The notes below the pieces were generated by a model. That model was not told the DNA's origin and did no database searches. It saw only the letters and a program-made list of their open reading frames with translations. From Antedon bifida (Eukaryota; Echinodermata; Crinoidea; Comatulida; Antedonidae): 64,000 bases of DNA. Location of the stretch: assembly GCA_963402885.1 (NCBI GenBank), contig OY727095.1, positions 18,481,001 to 18,545,000 of the forward strand, written 5' to 3'. The translations under genes and the position numbers were made by a program. Every line of letters starts with the position of its first letter. Position 1 is the first letter of the stretch. Of this stretch, positions 12,367-24,765 are shown piece by piece.

Positions 12367-12520
12367 ACCTGGAAAACTGGTTTCATCCAGGAACGTAATA
12401 TGCTAATTGAATAGACGTTAAATACTTCAAAGTGAAGGTTACAGCGACGAATTTTAATTTTCTCTTCCATCCTTAATTCACCGTCACGATGTACCCAGGA
12501 AACGTTTTAGTCCGCTAATT
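12367..12520 (-). other. Possible 5' UTR exon of lectin gene 1
   Basis: On the minus strand a good donor (CCAG/GTATGTC) lies at about 12,368, upstream of the UTR acceptor near 12,068. The same sequence recurs at 18,408-18,560, where no lectin follows. The exon start is not visible and the call rests on splice signals and conservation between copies. Confidence 0.35.
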
Positions 12521-12959
12521 AACGACCGAAACGAAGGATGATGCAACCCGTGCGACAACACAGCTTTGCGACGCGTTCAATTCAGGAAAAACATTCAGAC
12601 ATTTTATTTACAGAAAAAAGGTGAATTTGTAGCAAAGGCTATTTTATTAAGTCTTTCGTTTAATATACCATTTGACAGAAAAAAGGGGTTGTTGAATGGA
12701 GGTAATTTTTAACGTTTGGAATGGGGGAGGGTGTTTATTCACAAGGGAGGAGAGGGTGTTTATTCACAAGGGAGGAGAGGTCGTTGAACTCACAGTATAG
12801 GTCTACGCCTACCAATAATCAGTCTGATTGGAAATATTTCACACTCGCAGATTTTCTGGGAGATGTCGGGGAATAAAAGGTGAAGATCAGGCATGCAAAG
12901 AAACACATTTTAGGCCTATTGCTTACGTAATACAACAGATAACATTCGCGATTCTATAC

Positions 12960-13450
12960 TGCGGTACATATGTTACGTTCAAGCAGCGACTCTAATTAAA
13001 TATACAATATATTGGATCTAAATACAGTGTCATTACAACCATAGATCAACTATTTTTGCATAAATTACCAACGGCTCTCGTGTGCGCATGTCTTACAATT
13101 TACAATTACCCAAAGTGACGTCACAGCGAGTGTGCTTGTTTGTTTTTACAATATATTGGTTTTAAATACAATGTCATTACAACCATATATCAACTATTTT
13201 TGCATAAATTACCAACGGCTCTCGTGTGCGCATGTCTTACAATTTACAATTACCCAAAGTGGCGTCACAGCGATTCTTCTGCGGTGCATATGTTACGTTC
13301 AAGCAGCGATCCTAATTAAATATACAATATTGGTGTTAAAACCATAGATCAACTATTTTTGCAAAATTACCTACGGCTCTCGTGTGCGCATGTCTTAAAA
13401 TGTACAATTACCAAAAGTGACTTCACAGCGAGTGTGCTTGTAGTTTAGCG
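12960..13450. repeat. Three imperfect repeats with a CRE-like site upstream of lectin 1
   Basis: Three diverged copies of a block running from a poly-AT start through ATCAACTATTTTTGC and CTCTCGTGTGCGCATGTCTT to AAGTGACGTCACAGCG. The first ends in the perfect palindrome TGACGTCA (13,116-13,123); later copies read TGGCGTCA and TGACTTCA. The equivalent stretch upstream of the lectin 3 PAN exon (18,990-19,170) has one copy with TGACATCA. Confidence 0.55.
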
Positions 13451-13583
13451 AAGGCCTAAATGTCTCACTCTACGTAAACACATTAAGAAAACTCGTGTAT
13501 TCTAACACCACTTCCAACTTATAGGCTTGTATTCCTATAGTATATTAAGTCAACAATGTAAAATGGTTTAAATTTAAATGTTA

Positions 13584-13861
13584 CTATATTATGAAAAACA
13601 TATGACAACCATCGTGTCCAGATTCATACTGCGCATGCTCTCCTTCACTACGCAGGACGTCACATGTCAGTGCGTTTTCTGATGCACTCCGAACTTGAAA
13701 CACAGTGCAATGTTCGATTGAAATGCAAAGACGAAAGCAATCAACCCGACTACGAACAGTCGTCGAACTTCTCAGTGTCAGATCAGCTAATTCACTTTCC
13801 TTCAAGCAGGCTGGGCTACCGTTGCGTCCATACACTTGTTTCGATGTGTAAATATGTCTCT
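13584..13861 (-). CDS. PAN/apple-like terminal exon, copy 1
   Basis: A 278 bp minus-strand exon with acceptor TATTCAG at 13,862 and an in-frame stop at 13,584, giving about 91 residues. The pattern CLKES, VDCFRLCIS, HCTVFQV, TCDVL and a late HDGCH looks like a PAN/apple-type disulphide domain, common in extracellular proteins. It begins with two bases of a split codon, so it can be joined in frame to the phase 1 donor of either the lectin signal exon or the first lectin exon. It lies 3' of lectin gene 2 and 5' of lectin gene 1. It may be an alternative last exon of lectin 2 or part of a separate small gene; the sequence cannot decide. Confidence 0.6.
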
Positions 13862-14243
13862 CTGAATATAATTTAAATAATAAGAAACAAAACAGTATAC
13901 AGGCCTATTAAAATATGTAATAAAAGACATGCTTCTCTACAAAAACAAAGGCCGGGTGAAAAACGCTTCACAAAGCGCCAACCTATTATGCTGCTGTCTT
14001 ACCGTCAACCTCACTCTCCGCTCATTAACTAAATAGTACATAATAGGCATGCGTAAACTTCCTCAAACGGCACTATAACTATCCGTCCAACATCTATAAC
14101 TATTTAATCAAACGATTAGGGACTTCCGTATTAAGTGTACAATTCAACAGCATTCCTTTTTAAGAGTTCTAAACAATAATATAAACAATTTCAAACTTTT
14201 GAGTTACAGAATTAAGTTACATACATTACAATTATTATTTCAA

Positions 14244-17110
14244 TTATTTTCTACCTTTCTCACAAATAAAGCCGTAAGATCCGTATACACAGTTACGATC
14301 CGCCCACAATAATTTAGTGTTATCCAGCCTGGCACAATCTGCGTTGCTCCGATATGGTTCACTCACCTTCCGATCATAGTTATTTGGTTCATATGCGTTG
14401 TTGTAGCGGTGCCACACTGTGAATAAATAAGTTATAACTAAACAAACCGCCATCAATGTGTTAACGCATTTATAGAGAATGTTGGTGTGATACAGTAAGT
14501 GTAACATTTGTATGTCACAACACAAGTGATAATTTAAATAGAAAAACTGTAGATAAAATTATTGTTGAACGTCTATAATAAACAATATAACATTGAGCCT
14601 AAACATTGATTATAGACTATTTAAACTGTTACCCGTTCTCTCTATGTTAAGGGAGTGATTGCAGCGGTGGCGCCAGGATCTTTCCGACGCGGGAGGTAAA
14701 TTCCCCGACGGAGGGGGTGGGGGCTATGCTAGTGAAGCGAGCATCACTAGGCTGGGGGAGAGGGGGCCGCCAAGGGCCCCCGGTGGCGGTCCAGGTGGCG
14801 AAGCCCCCGGAAGCAACGCGTTATAGCGTAATTTGAGGCCGTTTTAATCAGATTTAGGGTAGCCAACTTTTTCCATTTTTTATGGTACATAAATAAAATA
14901 ATGTGTGAAAACACATTGCACGAGGTCCGAATTGCGATGACTGTGTAAATACACTCTTTCAATTTTAAAAATGAAAATATACGCGAACGTAGAGGCGTAG
15001 ACTGTTTGCAGTCTGGGGGTGCGAAAATTGTAAATGCGAGAGACCAACACCCATGGGCTGATCTGTAAGAAAATGTTGAAAAACAGAGCTGCTAGGTCCC
15101 CGGAAATTGCAATTATACATTGATATATGAAACGAAAAGTCTACAGAGAACCAGCCCACCGGGGTTGGGATGGAGCAAAGAACCCGGAAATTGGATTATA
15201 GTATTTCGAAAAAAGAAACAAAATATATATTGTCTCCAGGACCAGCCCTACCATTAGGGTTGAGCTGCTAAGAAAATTGTGAAAAATAGAACTGCTAAGT
15301 CCCTGGAAATTGCACTTATATATGCCCTTATTAATAAATGAAACGAAATTATAAGTCTACATGACCAGCCCGCCATGGATGGTAGCGTAGACCATTTTTC
15401 GTCGGTGAAATCAGTTTATTTCCCAGATGTAGGCCTATAATATGCGTGCGTACCATCTGGACTTTCGATGTACGATGAGAAGTTCAGGACATACAGGACA
15501 TTTGAAATGTAATAACTTAGCTATAATAAGATGATGGCTAAACGAAAATGGCATGTTTTTGTTTAGTAATGTAGGCCTACAGTAGGCCAGCCTATACTTA
15601 AACGTCTATTTTAGGTACCCCACGGTACAGAGGGTTAATCGTAAATAACAAAATCGAAACATACGAACAATATTATTCGTACCCTTTTGCTGTATGACGT
15701 ACGTCGAAACTTAACACAGTACACGACGTAAAGCTTCGGTAAACTTCGCTCGCCTGGAAACTACAGTACACATTCTAGTCCCTGGATGGAACATGATATC
15801 ACGCGTAAACCGCAATGGGCCGGGCCCAATGTTAAACGATTCGTACAAAGGGACACCGCCAGACAAGGGCAAGGCTCCCCGACGAGGGGGCTACAGCCCA
15901 CGTAGCCACGCCTCCCCCACCCCACCCCGCTGGCGCCACCAGTGATTGTAGCTTGCTTTTGAACGTGATTGGTCGAAATGGCATGATATAACTACTGTTT
16001 TAAAGATCTTAAACGTTATAAATTCTCGAGGACTGTTATATAATTTTCGTATACAATCCAGTGAATCTGGAGGAACACGTAATTTTGTGTAGCAACTCTT
16101 GGGAATGATGTTTTTCGCTAAGCTTCTTCGCTTCGAGAAATATATCATTCCCTCGGGGATTTAAGATGTTAATATTTCAGCTCTAAACAGGCAATATTAT
16201 ATCGCTGTATAATATACCTACGTACTATTAAAATCATTATCATCTGCTCCAGATACCCACTTCCAAACACCCTCAACGTCTATGTCGTTAAATCCGATCC
16301 ACAGATTGCAGCTACCGGCGCACATTTCAACTATAAACTTGTGTTTTGCTTCTGTATTCAAAGTCGCTAAACTTCCCCGATAGCCTTTACATACTTCAAG
16401 AGAATCAAACCAGTTGAGAGGGTTCTGAAATATTCTGTAGCATTTGCGACCAAAAGGTTGCCACAGATCCGGACAAACAGCACCTGTGATAGGATTTAAA
16501 AATAAATATTTGTTTGCTATTTACCAAAAACATTATTTTGAACAAATAAATGTGAGAGATGACCCATGTTTTTTTCAATAAATCAATGCTGTTTCACAAA
16601 TTATTGTTTTTGGTAGTTAGATGGTGTAGTGTTATTATTAAATTACGAAATTAACTCGATGTGTTTATACTAACGATATTTGTCTATGATACCGGACAAT
16701 GTAGCAAATGCCAATTGCGACATCGTTTGGTGTCTGATCGCAGTTCTGCAACCCCGTTGCATCATCCATGCCTATAATACCGTTCCCTACATTACGGTAC
16801 TGCAGACTTCAAACACCGTACTCGTGTCTCGAAAGACACTGCGCGCACAGTTGCGAACCCATAATTAATGGTTTTATCGGTTTTGCGTCTGTTCCAAGAT
16901 ATATTGACCGACTATTAATAGTAGTCTAGATACAGCTAATACACATAGATTCGTTTTTAGATGACTGTCAATAGTCGGTGACAATCTATCTAGGGACAGC
17001 AGCAGAATCTGGTAAACATACTCACCGTTTGTGCTGCTCGATACAAGAGAAGTGACAAACGTAAAAATAATTATAGACGTAAACGTAAACGTCATTATCA
17101 TAATCTTCAT
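14244..17110 (-). CDS. Secreted C-type lectin, gene 2
   Basis: Three coding exons: 17,110-17,026, 16,483-16,226 and 14,416-14,244, giving 171 residues, all joined in phase 1. Exon 1 encodes a hydrophobic signal peptide ending SSSTN. Exons 2 and 3 together form one C-type lectin domain with the same cysteines as gene 1, though two residues shorter around CAGSC, with EPN, WAD and a final FICEK. Intron 2 is 1.8 kb because a 1.28 kb TIR element sits in it. A 5' UTR begins at the acceptor TTTATTTCAG (exon from 17,177), preceded by a UTR exon ending at 17,790 and a TATA box. Ligand specificity is inferred from EPN only. Confidence 0.85.
14662..15940. mobile_element. 1.28 kb hAT-like non-autonomous element in lectin 2 intron
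   Basis: Ends are CAGCGGTGGCGCCAG on the left and CTGGCGCCACC on the right, so GGTGGCGCCAG is inverted at the termini. The 8 bp repeat AGTGATTG flanks it (14,654-14,661 and 15,941-15,948), the target duplication length of hAT elements. The right end lacks the outermost four bases by this reading. The ends are GC-rich; the interior has no transposase ORF. The same element is at the same intron position in lectin 3 and absent from lectin 1. Confidence 0.75.
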
Positions 17111-17519
17111 TTTGGTGATTCAGAAACAGTTGTTACCAACAATAAGGCCAGCGTAGTTGTTACGTCAACAACGAAATCTGAAATAAAGAAATTCAGTCAC
17201 AGAAATGTATTTTGAGAACATTTATTTTACGAGCAAAATCAAAAAATAATCAATATTTCTTGCTTACTTTGATAAGAATAAGTGGAAAAACTATACACTA
17301 CAATAAAATACGTGAATCTACTTATAATTTAGTAAATTAAAATATCAATATAATGACTGCCAATTGCCATCCGAGATACAATAGACATTAATTCTATCAA
17401 TATTATAGTTTCACAAATCAAAACGAAATCAAAAACTCCTCAACTTAAATTACTTACCGTACTTTATAGGACTAAGTCAATATCTAAATTGTTCTGACTG
17501 AATCATTTAGAATTTCTTC

Positions 17520-17652
17520 TAAAGCTCTGTCTACACTATCAAACTTTATGTCACAAAAAATGTGATGTGACTAGATATCGACATAATGATGTCATATCAA
17601 TGCCATATTTAGGCACATCACAAACTAGTTTGATAGTGTAGACAGAGCTTAA
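17520..17652. mobile_element. MITE with AAGCTCTGTCTACACTATC termini
   Basis: About 130 bp with near-perfect inverted ends (AAGCTCTGTCTACACTATC) and a palindromic middle. It lies in the 5' UTR intron of lectin 2. Relatives are at 23,227-23,371 (same position in lectin 3) and 42,716-42,846. Confidence 0.75.
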
Positions 17653-17789
17653 TGCCTGTATATGTATTTATGGCAAAGCATATCGTTACATATCGATACA
17701 TACACATAGGCCTACACTTTAATATAAAATAATTTGACGTAATGAAACAAAACGGTAAAATATTATAATATTAAATAAAGCAGACTCAC

Positions 17790-17880
17790 CTTTTGATTCA
17801 TACGTGTACAATACGACGTAGATAAATAGTTTGTTTAAAAATAAAGTGACAGGCGATTTAACATATACATTTATATAATT
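17790..17880 (-). promoter_or_regulatory. Core promoter and first UTR exon of lectin 2
   Basis: A TATATAAAT box at 17,877-17,869 on the minus strand is followed about 25-30 bases later by a likely start (~17,842) and a short UTR exon ending at a strong donor (AAAAG/GTGAGT) at 17,790. The TATA-to-donor layout is seen directly; the start site is inferred. Confidence 0.5.
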
Positions 17881-18005
17881 ACCTTTTATTTTTTCCATAC
17901 ATACATAGAAGTCTGTGCAAAGGTGGGATAGGGTAAAAACTATTATTCAAAAGAATAACATTGTAATGTACTTTTAAGTGAAAGAAAAAAAAAATTAGTA
18001 TTATT

Positions 18006-18100
18006 TTAACCATCGTGTCCAGATTTATACTGCGCATGCCCTCCTTCACTCCGGAGGACGTCACATGTCAGTGCGTTTTCCGATGCACTCCGAACATTGG
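18006..18100 (-). pseudogene. Truncated PAN/apple-like exon
   Basis: Matches the last ~90 bp of the intact PAN-like exons (13,590-13,690). It breaks at about 18,100 straight into sequence equivalent to 12,050, the UTR acceptor region of lectin 1. The junction marks a deletion that removed the front of this exon together with a lectin gene copy. Confidence 0.65.
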
Positions 18101-19333
18101 TGTACCTCTGAAAACAAAATGTGAATAAATAAATTCGGTTACTAAGCGTATTTTTAATGAAGAGTTTACGCTTCAATTCGCATAATATATTTTTTAATAA
18201 TCATAAAAATTGTATTATCTTGTTTGAGTCAGGAGACAAAGGTTACCAACATTGAATAAATTAAAACACATTTTGTATACCCATAACTGGGTAATATACG
18301 TGACTCGAATATAAATTAGAACATACAAAAAGTAATTTTTAATCAATATTTAATAGAATATTTTAATTCAAGTGTACTTAGGCCTATACAACTTTTTAAT
18401 TAGACATACCTGGAAAACTGGTTTCATTCAGGAACGTAATATGCTAATTGAATAGACGTCAAATACTTCAAAGTGAAGGTTACAGCGACGAATTTTAATT
18501 TTCTCTCGCATCCTTAATTCACCGTCACGATAATACCCAGGAAACGCTTTTCTGCTAATAAACAACCGAAACGAAGGATGACGCAAACCGTTCGTCAACA
18601 TAGTTTTTGCGACGCGTTCAATTCAGGAAAAACATTTAGACATTTCATTTACAGAAAGAAAAAGTGAATTTGTACCAATGGTTATTTTATTAATTCTTTC
18701 GTTCAATATACCATTTGACAGAAAAAGGGGTAATGGAGTTAATTCTCCACGTTTGGGGTGGGGAGGGTGTTTATTCACAAGGAAGGGTAGGTCGTTGAAC
18801 TCACAGTATAGGTCTAGGCCTACCAAATCGTAATCAGTCTGATTGGAAATTTTTCAAACACAACGCAGATTTTCTGGGAGATGTTAAGGAATAAAAGGTG
18901 AAGATCAGGCATGCAAAAAACAAAGTGTAGGCCTATTGCTTACAAGTATAAAAGACAGAATGTTTGTTATTCTTACGTAATACAATAGATAACATTCGCG
19001 ATTCTACTGCGGTGCATATGTTACGTTCAAGGAGCGACCCTAATTAAATATACAATATCGGTATTTATTAAAACCATAGATCAACTATTTTTACATAAAT
19101 TACTAACGGCTCACGTGTGCGCATGTTTTAAAATGTACAATTACCAAAAGTGACATCACAGCGAGTGTGCTTGTAGCTTAGCGAAAAGTAAGTAGGCCTA
19201 AATTCGGTCATGTCTAACTCTACGTAAACACATTAAGAAAGCTGGTGTATTCTAACACCACTTCGAACGTATAGGCTTGTATTCCTATAGTATATTAAGT
19301 CAACAATGTAAAATGGTTTAAATTTAAATGTTA
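18101..19333. repeat. Upstream flank of a lost lectin copy
   Basis: Matches 12,055-13,583 (offset about 6 kb), including the UTR donor at 18,408 and one CRE-like block, but no signal-peptide exon follows. No ORF with recognisable content. Confidence 0.6.
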
Positions 19334-19611
19334 CTATATTATGATAAACATATGACAACAATCGTGTCCAGATTCATACTGCGCATGCTCTCCTTCACTA
19401 CGTAGGACGTCACATGTCAGTGCGTTTTCCGATGCACTCCGAACCTGAAACACAGTGCAAAGTTCGATTGAAATGCAAAGACGAAAGCAATCAACCCGAC
19501 TACGAACAGTCGTCGAACTTCTCAGTGTCAGGTCAGCTAATTCACTTTCCTTCAAGCAGGCTGGGCTACCGTTGCGTCCATATACTTGTTTCGATGTGTA
19601 AATATGTCTCT
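19334..19611 (-). CDS. PAN/apple-like terminal exon, copy 2
   Basis: Same 278 bp structure as the exon at 13,584-13,861, with acceptor at 19,612, stop at 19,334 and an open frame throughout. It differs by few residues (for example Cys for Gly near the end, HDCCH). It lies 3' of lectin gene 3. Confidence 0.6.
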
Positions 19612-19994
19612 CTGAATATAATTTAAATAATAAGAAACAAAACAGTATACAGGCCTATTAAAATATGTAACAAAAGACATGCTTCTCTACAAAAACAAAG
19701 GCCGGGTGAAAAACGCTTCACAAAGCGCCAACCTATTATGCTGCTGTCTTACCGTCAACCCCACTCTCCGCTCATTAACTAAATAGTACATAATAGGCAT
19801 GCGTAAACTTCCTCAAACGGCACTATAACTATCCGTCCAACATCTATAACTATTTAATCAAATGATTAGGGACTTCCGTATTAAGTGTACAATTCAACAG
19901 CATTCCTTTTTAAGAGTTCTGAACAATAATATAAACTAATTTCAAACTTTTGAGTTACAGAATTAAGTTACATACATTACAATTATTATTTCAA

Positions 19995-22877
19995 TTATTT
20001 TCTACCTTTCTCACAAATAAAGCCGTAAGATCCGTATACACAGTTACGATCCACCCACAATAATTCAGTGTTATACAGACTGACACAATCTGCGTTGCTC
20101 CGATATGGTTCACTCACCTTCCGATCATAGTTATTTGGTTCAACTGCGGTGGTGGAGCGGTGCCACACTGTGAATAAATAAGTTATAACTAAACAAACCG
20201 CCATCAATGTGTTAACGCATTTATAGAGAATGTTGGTGTGATACAGTAAGTGTAACATTTGTATGTCACAACACAAGTGATAATTTAAATAGAAAAACTG
20301 TAGATAAAATTATTGTTGAACGTCTATAATAAACAATATAACATTGAGCCTAAACATTGATTATAGACTATTTAAACTGTTACCCGTTCTCTCTATGTTA
20401 AGGGAGTGATTGCAGCGGTGGCGGCAGGATCTTTCCGACGCGGGAGGTAAATTCCCCGACGGAGGGGGGGTGGGGGCTATGCGAGTGAAGCGAGCATCAC
20501 TAGGCTGGGGGAGAGGGGGCCGCCAAGGGCCCCCGGTGGCGGTCCAGGTGGCGAAGCCCCCGGAAGCAACGCGTTATAGCGTAATTTGAGGCCGTTTTAA
20601 TCAGATTTAGGGTAGCCAACTTTTTCCATTTTTTATGGTACATAAATAAAATACTGTGTGAAAACACATTGCACGAGGTCCGAATTGCGATGACTGTGTA
20701 AATACATTCTTTCAATTTTAAAAATGAAAATATACGCGAATAGAGGCGTAGACTGTTTGCAGTCTGGGGGTGCGAAAATTGTAAATGCGCGAGACCAACA
20801 CCCATGGGCTGATCTGTAAGAAAATGTTGAAAAATAGAGCTGCTAGGTCCCCGGAAATTGCAATTATACATTGATATATGAAACGAAAAGTCTACAGAGA
20901 ACCAGCCCACCGAGGTTGGGATGGAGCAAAGAACCCGGAAATTGGATTATAGTATTTCGAAAAAAGAAACAAAATATATATTGTCTCCAGGACCAGCCCT
21001 ACCATTAGGGTTGAGCTGCTAAGAAAATTGTGAAAAATAGAACTGCTAAGTTCCTGGAAATTGCACTTATATATGCCCTTATTAATAAATGAAACGAAAT
21101 TATAAGTCTACATGACCAGCCCGCCATGGATGGTAGCGTAGACCATTTTTCGTCGGTGAAATCAGTTTATTTCCCAGATGTAGGCCTATAATATGCGTGC
21201 GTACCATCTGGACTTTCGATGTACGATGAGAAGTTCAGGACATACAGGACATTTGAAATGTAATAACTTAGCTAGAAAAAGATGATGGCTAAACGAAAAT
21301 GGCATGTTTTTGTTTAGTAATGTAGGCCTACAGTAGGTGAGCCTACACGTACACTTAAACGTCTATTTTAGGTACCCCACGGTACAGAGGGTTAATCGTA
21401 AATAACAAAATCGAAACATACGAACAATATTATTTGTACCCTTTTGCTGTATGACGTACGTCGAAACACAGTACACGACGTAAAGCTTCGGTAAACTTCG
21501 CTCGCCTGGAAACTACAGTACACATTCTAGTCCCTGGATGGAACATGATATCACGCGTAAACCGCAATGGGCCGGGCCCAATGTTAAACGATTCGTACAA
21601 AGGGACACCGCCAGACAAGGGCAAGGCTCCCCGACGAGGGGGCTACAGCCCACGTAGCCACGCCTCCCCCCACCCCACCCCACTGGCGCCACCAGTGATT
21701 GTAGCTTGCTTTTGAACGTGATTGGTCGAAATGGCATGACATAACTACTGTTTTAAAGATCGTAAACGTTATAAATTCTCGAGGACTGTTATATAATTTT
21801 CGTATACAATCCAGTGAATCTGGAGGAACACGTAATTTTGTGTAGCAACTCTTGGGAATGATGTTTTTCGCTAAGCTTCTTCGCTTCGAGAAATATATAA
21901 TTCCCTCGGGGATTTAAGATGTTAATATTTCAGCTCTAAACAGGCAATATTATATCGCTGTATAATATACCTACGTACTATTAAAATCATTATCATCTGC
22001 TCCAGATACCCACTTCCAAACACCCTCAACGTCTATGTCGTTAAATCCGATCCACAGATTGCAGCTACCGGCGCATATTTCAACTATAAACTTGTGTTTT
22101 GCTTCTGTATTTAAAGTCGCTAAACTTCCCCGATAGCCTTTACATACTTCAAGAGAATCAAACCAGTTGAGAGGGTTCTCAAATATTCTGTAGCATTTGC
22201 GACCAAAAGGTTGCCACAGATCCGGACAAACAGCACCTGTGATAGGATTTTAAAATAAATATTTGTTTGCTATTTACCAAAAACATTATTTTAAACAAAT
22301 AAATGTGAGAGATGACCCATGTTTTTTTCAATAAATCAATGCTGTTTCACAAATTATTGTTTTTGGTAGTTAGATGGTGTAGTGTTATTATTAAATTACG
22401 AAATTAATTCGATATGTTTATACTAACGATATTTGTCTATGATACCGGACAATGTAGCAAATGCCAATTGCGACATCGTTTGGTGTCTGATCGCAGTTCT
22501 GCAACCCCGTTGCATCATCCATTTCGCCTATAATACCGTTCCCTACATTACGGTACTGCAGACTTCAAACACCGTACTCGTGTCTCGAAAGACACTGCGC
22601 GCACAGTTGCGAACCCATAATTAATGGTTTTATCGGTTTTGCGTCTGTCCCAAGATATATTGACCGACTATTAATAGTAGTCTAGAAACGAGTCTAGTTA
22701 AGCTAATACACATAGACTCGTTTTTAGATTACTGTCAATAGTCGGTCACAATTTATCTAGGGACAGCAGCAGAATCTGGTAAACATACTCACCGTTTGTG
22801 CTGCTCGATACAAGAGAAGTAACAAACGTAAAAACAATTATAGACGTAAACGTAAACGTCATTATCATAATCTTCAT
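19995..22877 (-). CDS. Secreted C-type lectin, gene 3
   Basis: Exons 22,877-22,793, 22,236-21,979 and 20,167-19,995, giving 171 residues, with the same phases and lengths as gene 2. It has a signal peptide, a CTLD with EPN and WVD, and a final FICEK. It differs from gene 2 mainly around the sugar site (STTAVEPNN against NNAYEPNN) and the following NADC segment, so binding could differ. Coding is intact, but a Penelope-like element interrupts the first UTR exon/promoter region (23,553 onward), which may affect expression. Confidence 0.85.
20413..21693. mobile_element. 1.28 kb hAT-like element in lectin 3 intron
   Basis: A copy of the element at 14,662-15,940, with the same flanking AGTGATTG repeats (20,405-20,412 and 21,694-21,701) and the same position. 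It was therefore carried along by gene duplication and not inserted independently. Confidence 0.75.
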
Positions 22878-23226
22878 TTTGGTGATTCAGAAACAGTTGT
22901 TACCAACAATAAGGCCAGCGTAGTTGTTACTTCAACAACGAAATCTGAAATAAAGAAATTCAGTCACATAAATGTATTTTGAGAACATTTATTTTACGAG
23001 CAAAATCAAAATATAATCAATAGTGTGTTATTATTATTATTTAGTAAATTAAAATATCAATATAATGACTGCCAATTGCCATCCGAGATACAATAGACAT
23101 TAATTCTATCAATATTATAGTTTCACAAATCAAAACGAAATCAAAAACTCCTCAACCTAAAATACTTACCGTACTTTATAGGACTAAGTCAATATCTAAA
23201 TTGTTCTGACATTTAGAATTTCTTCT

Positions 23227-23371
23227 AAAGCTCTGTCTACACTTTCAAACTTTATGTGACAACAAAATGTGATGTGCCCAAATATGGACATAATGATCAC
23301 TACCATATTTGGGCGCATCACACTTTTTTTTTGTCAAACTAGTTGATACTGTATAAGTAGACAGAGCTTAA
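23227..23371. mobile_element. MITE (AAGCTCTGTC family) in lectin 3 UTR intron
   Basis: Orthologous to the 17,520-17,652 copy; the interior has diverged and is slightly longer. Confidence 0.65.
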
Positions 23372-23552
23372 TGCCTGAAAATGTATTTAGGCCTATGGCA
23401 AAGCATATCGTTAACATACATACAAATAGGCCTACACTTTAATATAAAATAATTTGACGTACTGAAACAAAACGGTCAAATATTATAATATTAAATAATG
23501 CAGACTCACCTTTTGATTCATACGTAGATAAATATTTTGTTTAAAAAGTGAC

Positions 23553-24765
23553 AGAAACAGCACCATCACATATCAAACCGATTTTCTGGCGCAGATATGT
23601 AGACGATGTCTTGGCAATTGTACCAATTGGATTTGAAGAAGAACTCCTCCAACATCTAAACACCATTGACCAGACAGGCCAAATAAAATTCACTATGGAG
23701 AACATGAAAAACAACACCATCCCTTTTCTCGATACTCTAATCACTATTCAAGACAATGGTAACATAAAAACATCAGTGTACAGAAAATCGACACACACAG
23801 ACCAATACCTACACTTTCAATCAAATCATCCACTCGAACACAAACTTAGCGTAGTCAACACCCTAGTGGACAGATGTGAATCCATCGTATCAACAGAAGA
23901 AGGACAAAAACAAGAAATGAGCCATATAAAAGCAGCTTTATCAACATGCGGATATCCAGACTGGAGTTTTAAAAGAGTTAAAGACAAAAGGGAACATAGA
24001 AAAGCAAACAAAGACAAAGAAATAACAACAGATAAAGAAAAATCCAGAGTCAACATTGGTTTACCGTATGTCGAAGGGATGACTCAAAGGCTAAGAAGAA
24101 CATTGAAACAGCACAATATAAATACATATATCACTCCCAAAAACAAATTAAGAGAAAGTCTCGTTCATCCTAAAGACAAGATTGACAAAGATCAACAGTG
24201 TGGTATAGTCTACCAAGTAGGTTGCCACAACTGCAAGAAGGTATACATAGGGGAAACAGGCAGAGCATTAAAAACAAGAATAATAGAACACAAAACAGAC
24301 GTGGAAAAAAATACGGTAGGGACAAGAACCAGGAGCGCTCGCCACTCACAATCTAAAATTCTACACAAATCAGCTATCACAGATCACGCCACCATAGAAA
24401 ATCACATACCGGATTTTGAAAATACAAAAATATTAGACAAAGAACAACACTACTTATCAAGAAAAATAAAAGAAGCCATTTGGATAAGAAAAACAAATAT
24501 GAACATCAACAGAGACCAGGGAGGACATGAACTGAGCCACATCTATGATGACTTAATAAAAAGGGACACCCGAGCATCCAAAGGGGGACACCAGCAGAAA
24601 GCTGAACATCAGACGAAAGATGGCGCAAGTCACCGAACTATGACGAATGACAGAACATCATGTCAACGTCATTTGCGTGATCAAGGCTACTGAAAGTAGC
24701 TGAAACGTAGCAAGTAAGTACTTGTCAACTGGTTTAACCAAAAAGTTAACATTGATTTATTTAAT
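23553..24765 (+). mobile_element. 5'-truncated Penelope-like retroelement (RT plus GIY-YIG)
   Basis: One open frame (23,548-24,693, 381 codons). It starts in the middle of a reverse transcriptase at the catalytic RRYVDDVLA and continues through the PLE-typical FLDTLIT and SVYRKSTHTDQYLHF. It ends with a GIY-YIG endonuclease (GIVYQVGC, KKVYIGETGR, then EH and a late KEAIW Glu). RT plus C-terminal GIY-YIG is diagnostic of Penelope-like elements. The first half of RT is missing, so this copy cannot move alone. Compared with lectin 2, it splits the sequence after GTGACAG in the lectin promoter region. The open frame suggests a young insertion. Confidence 0.92.
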
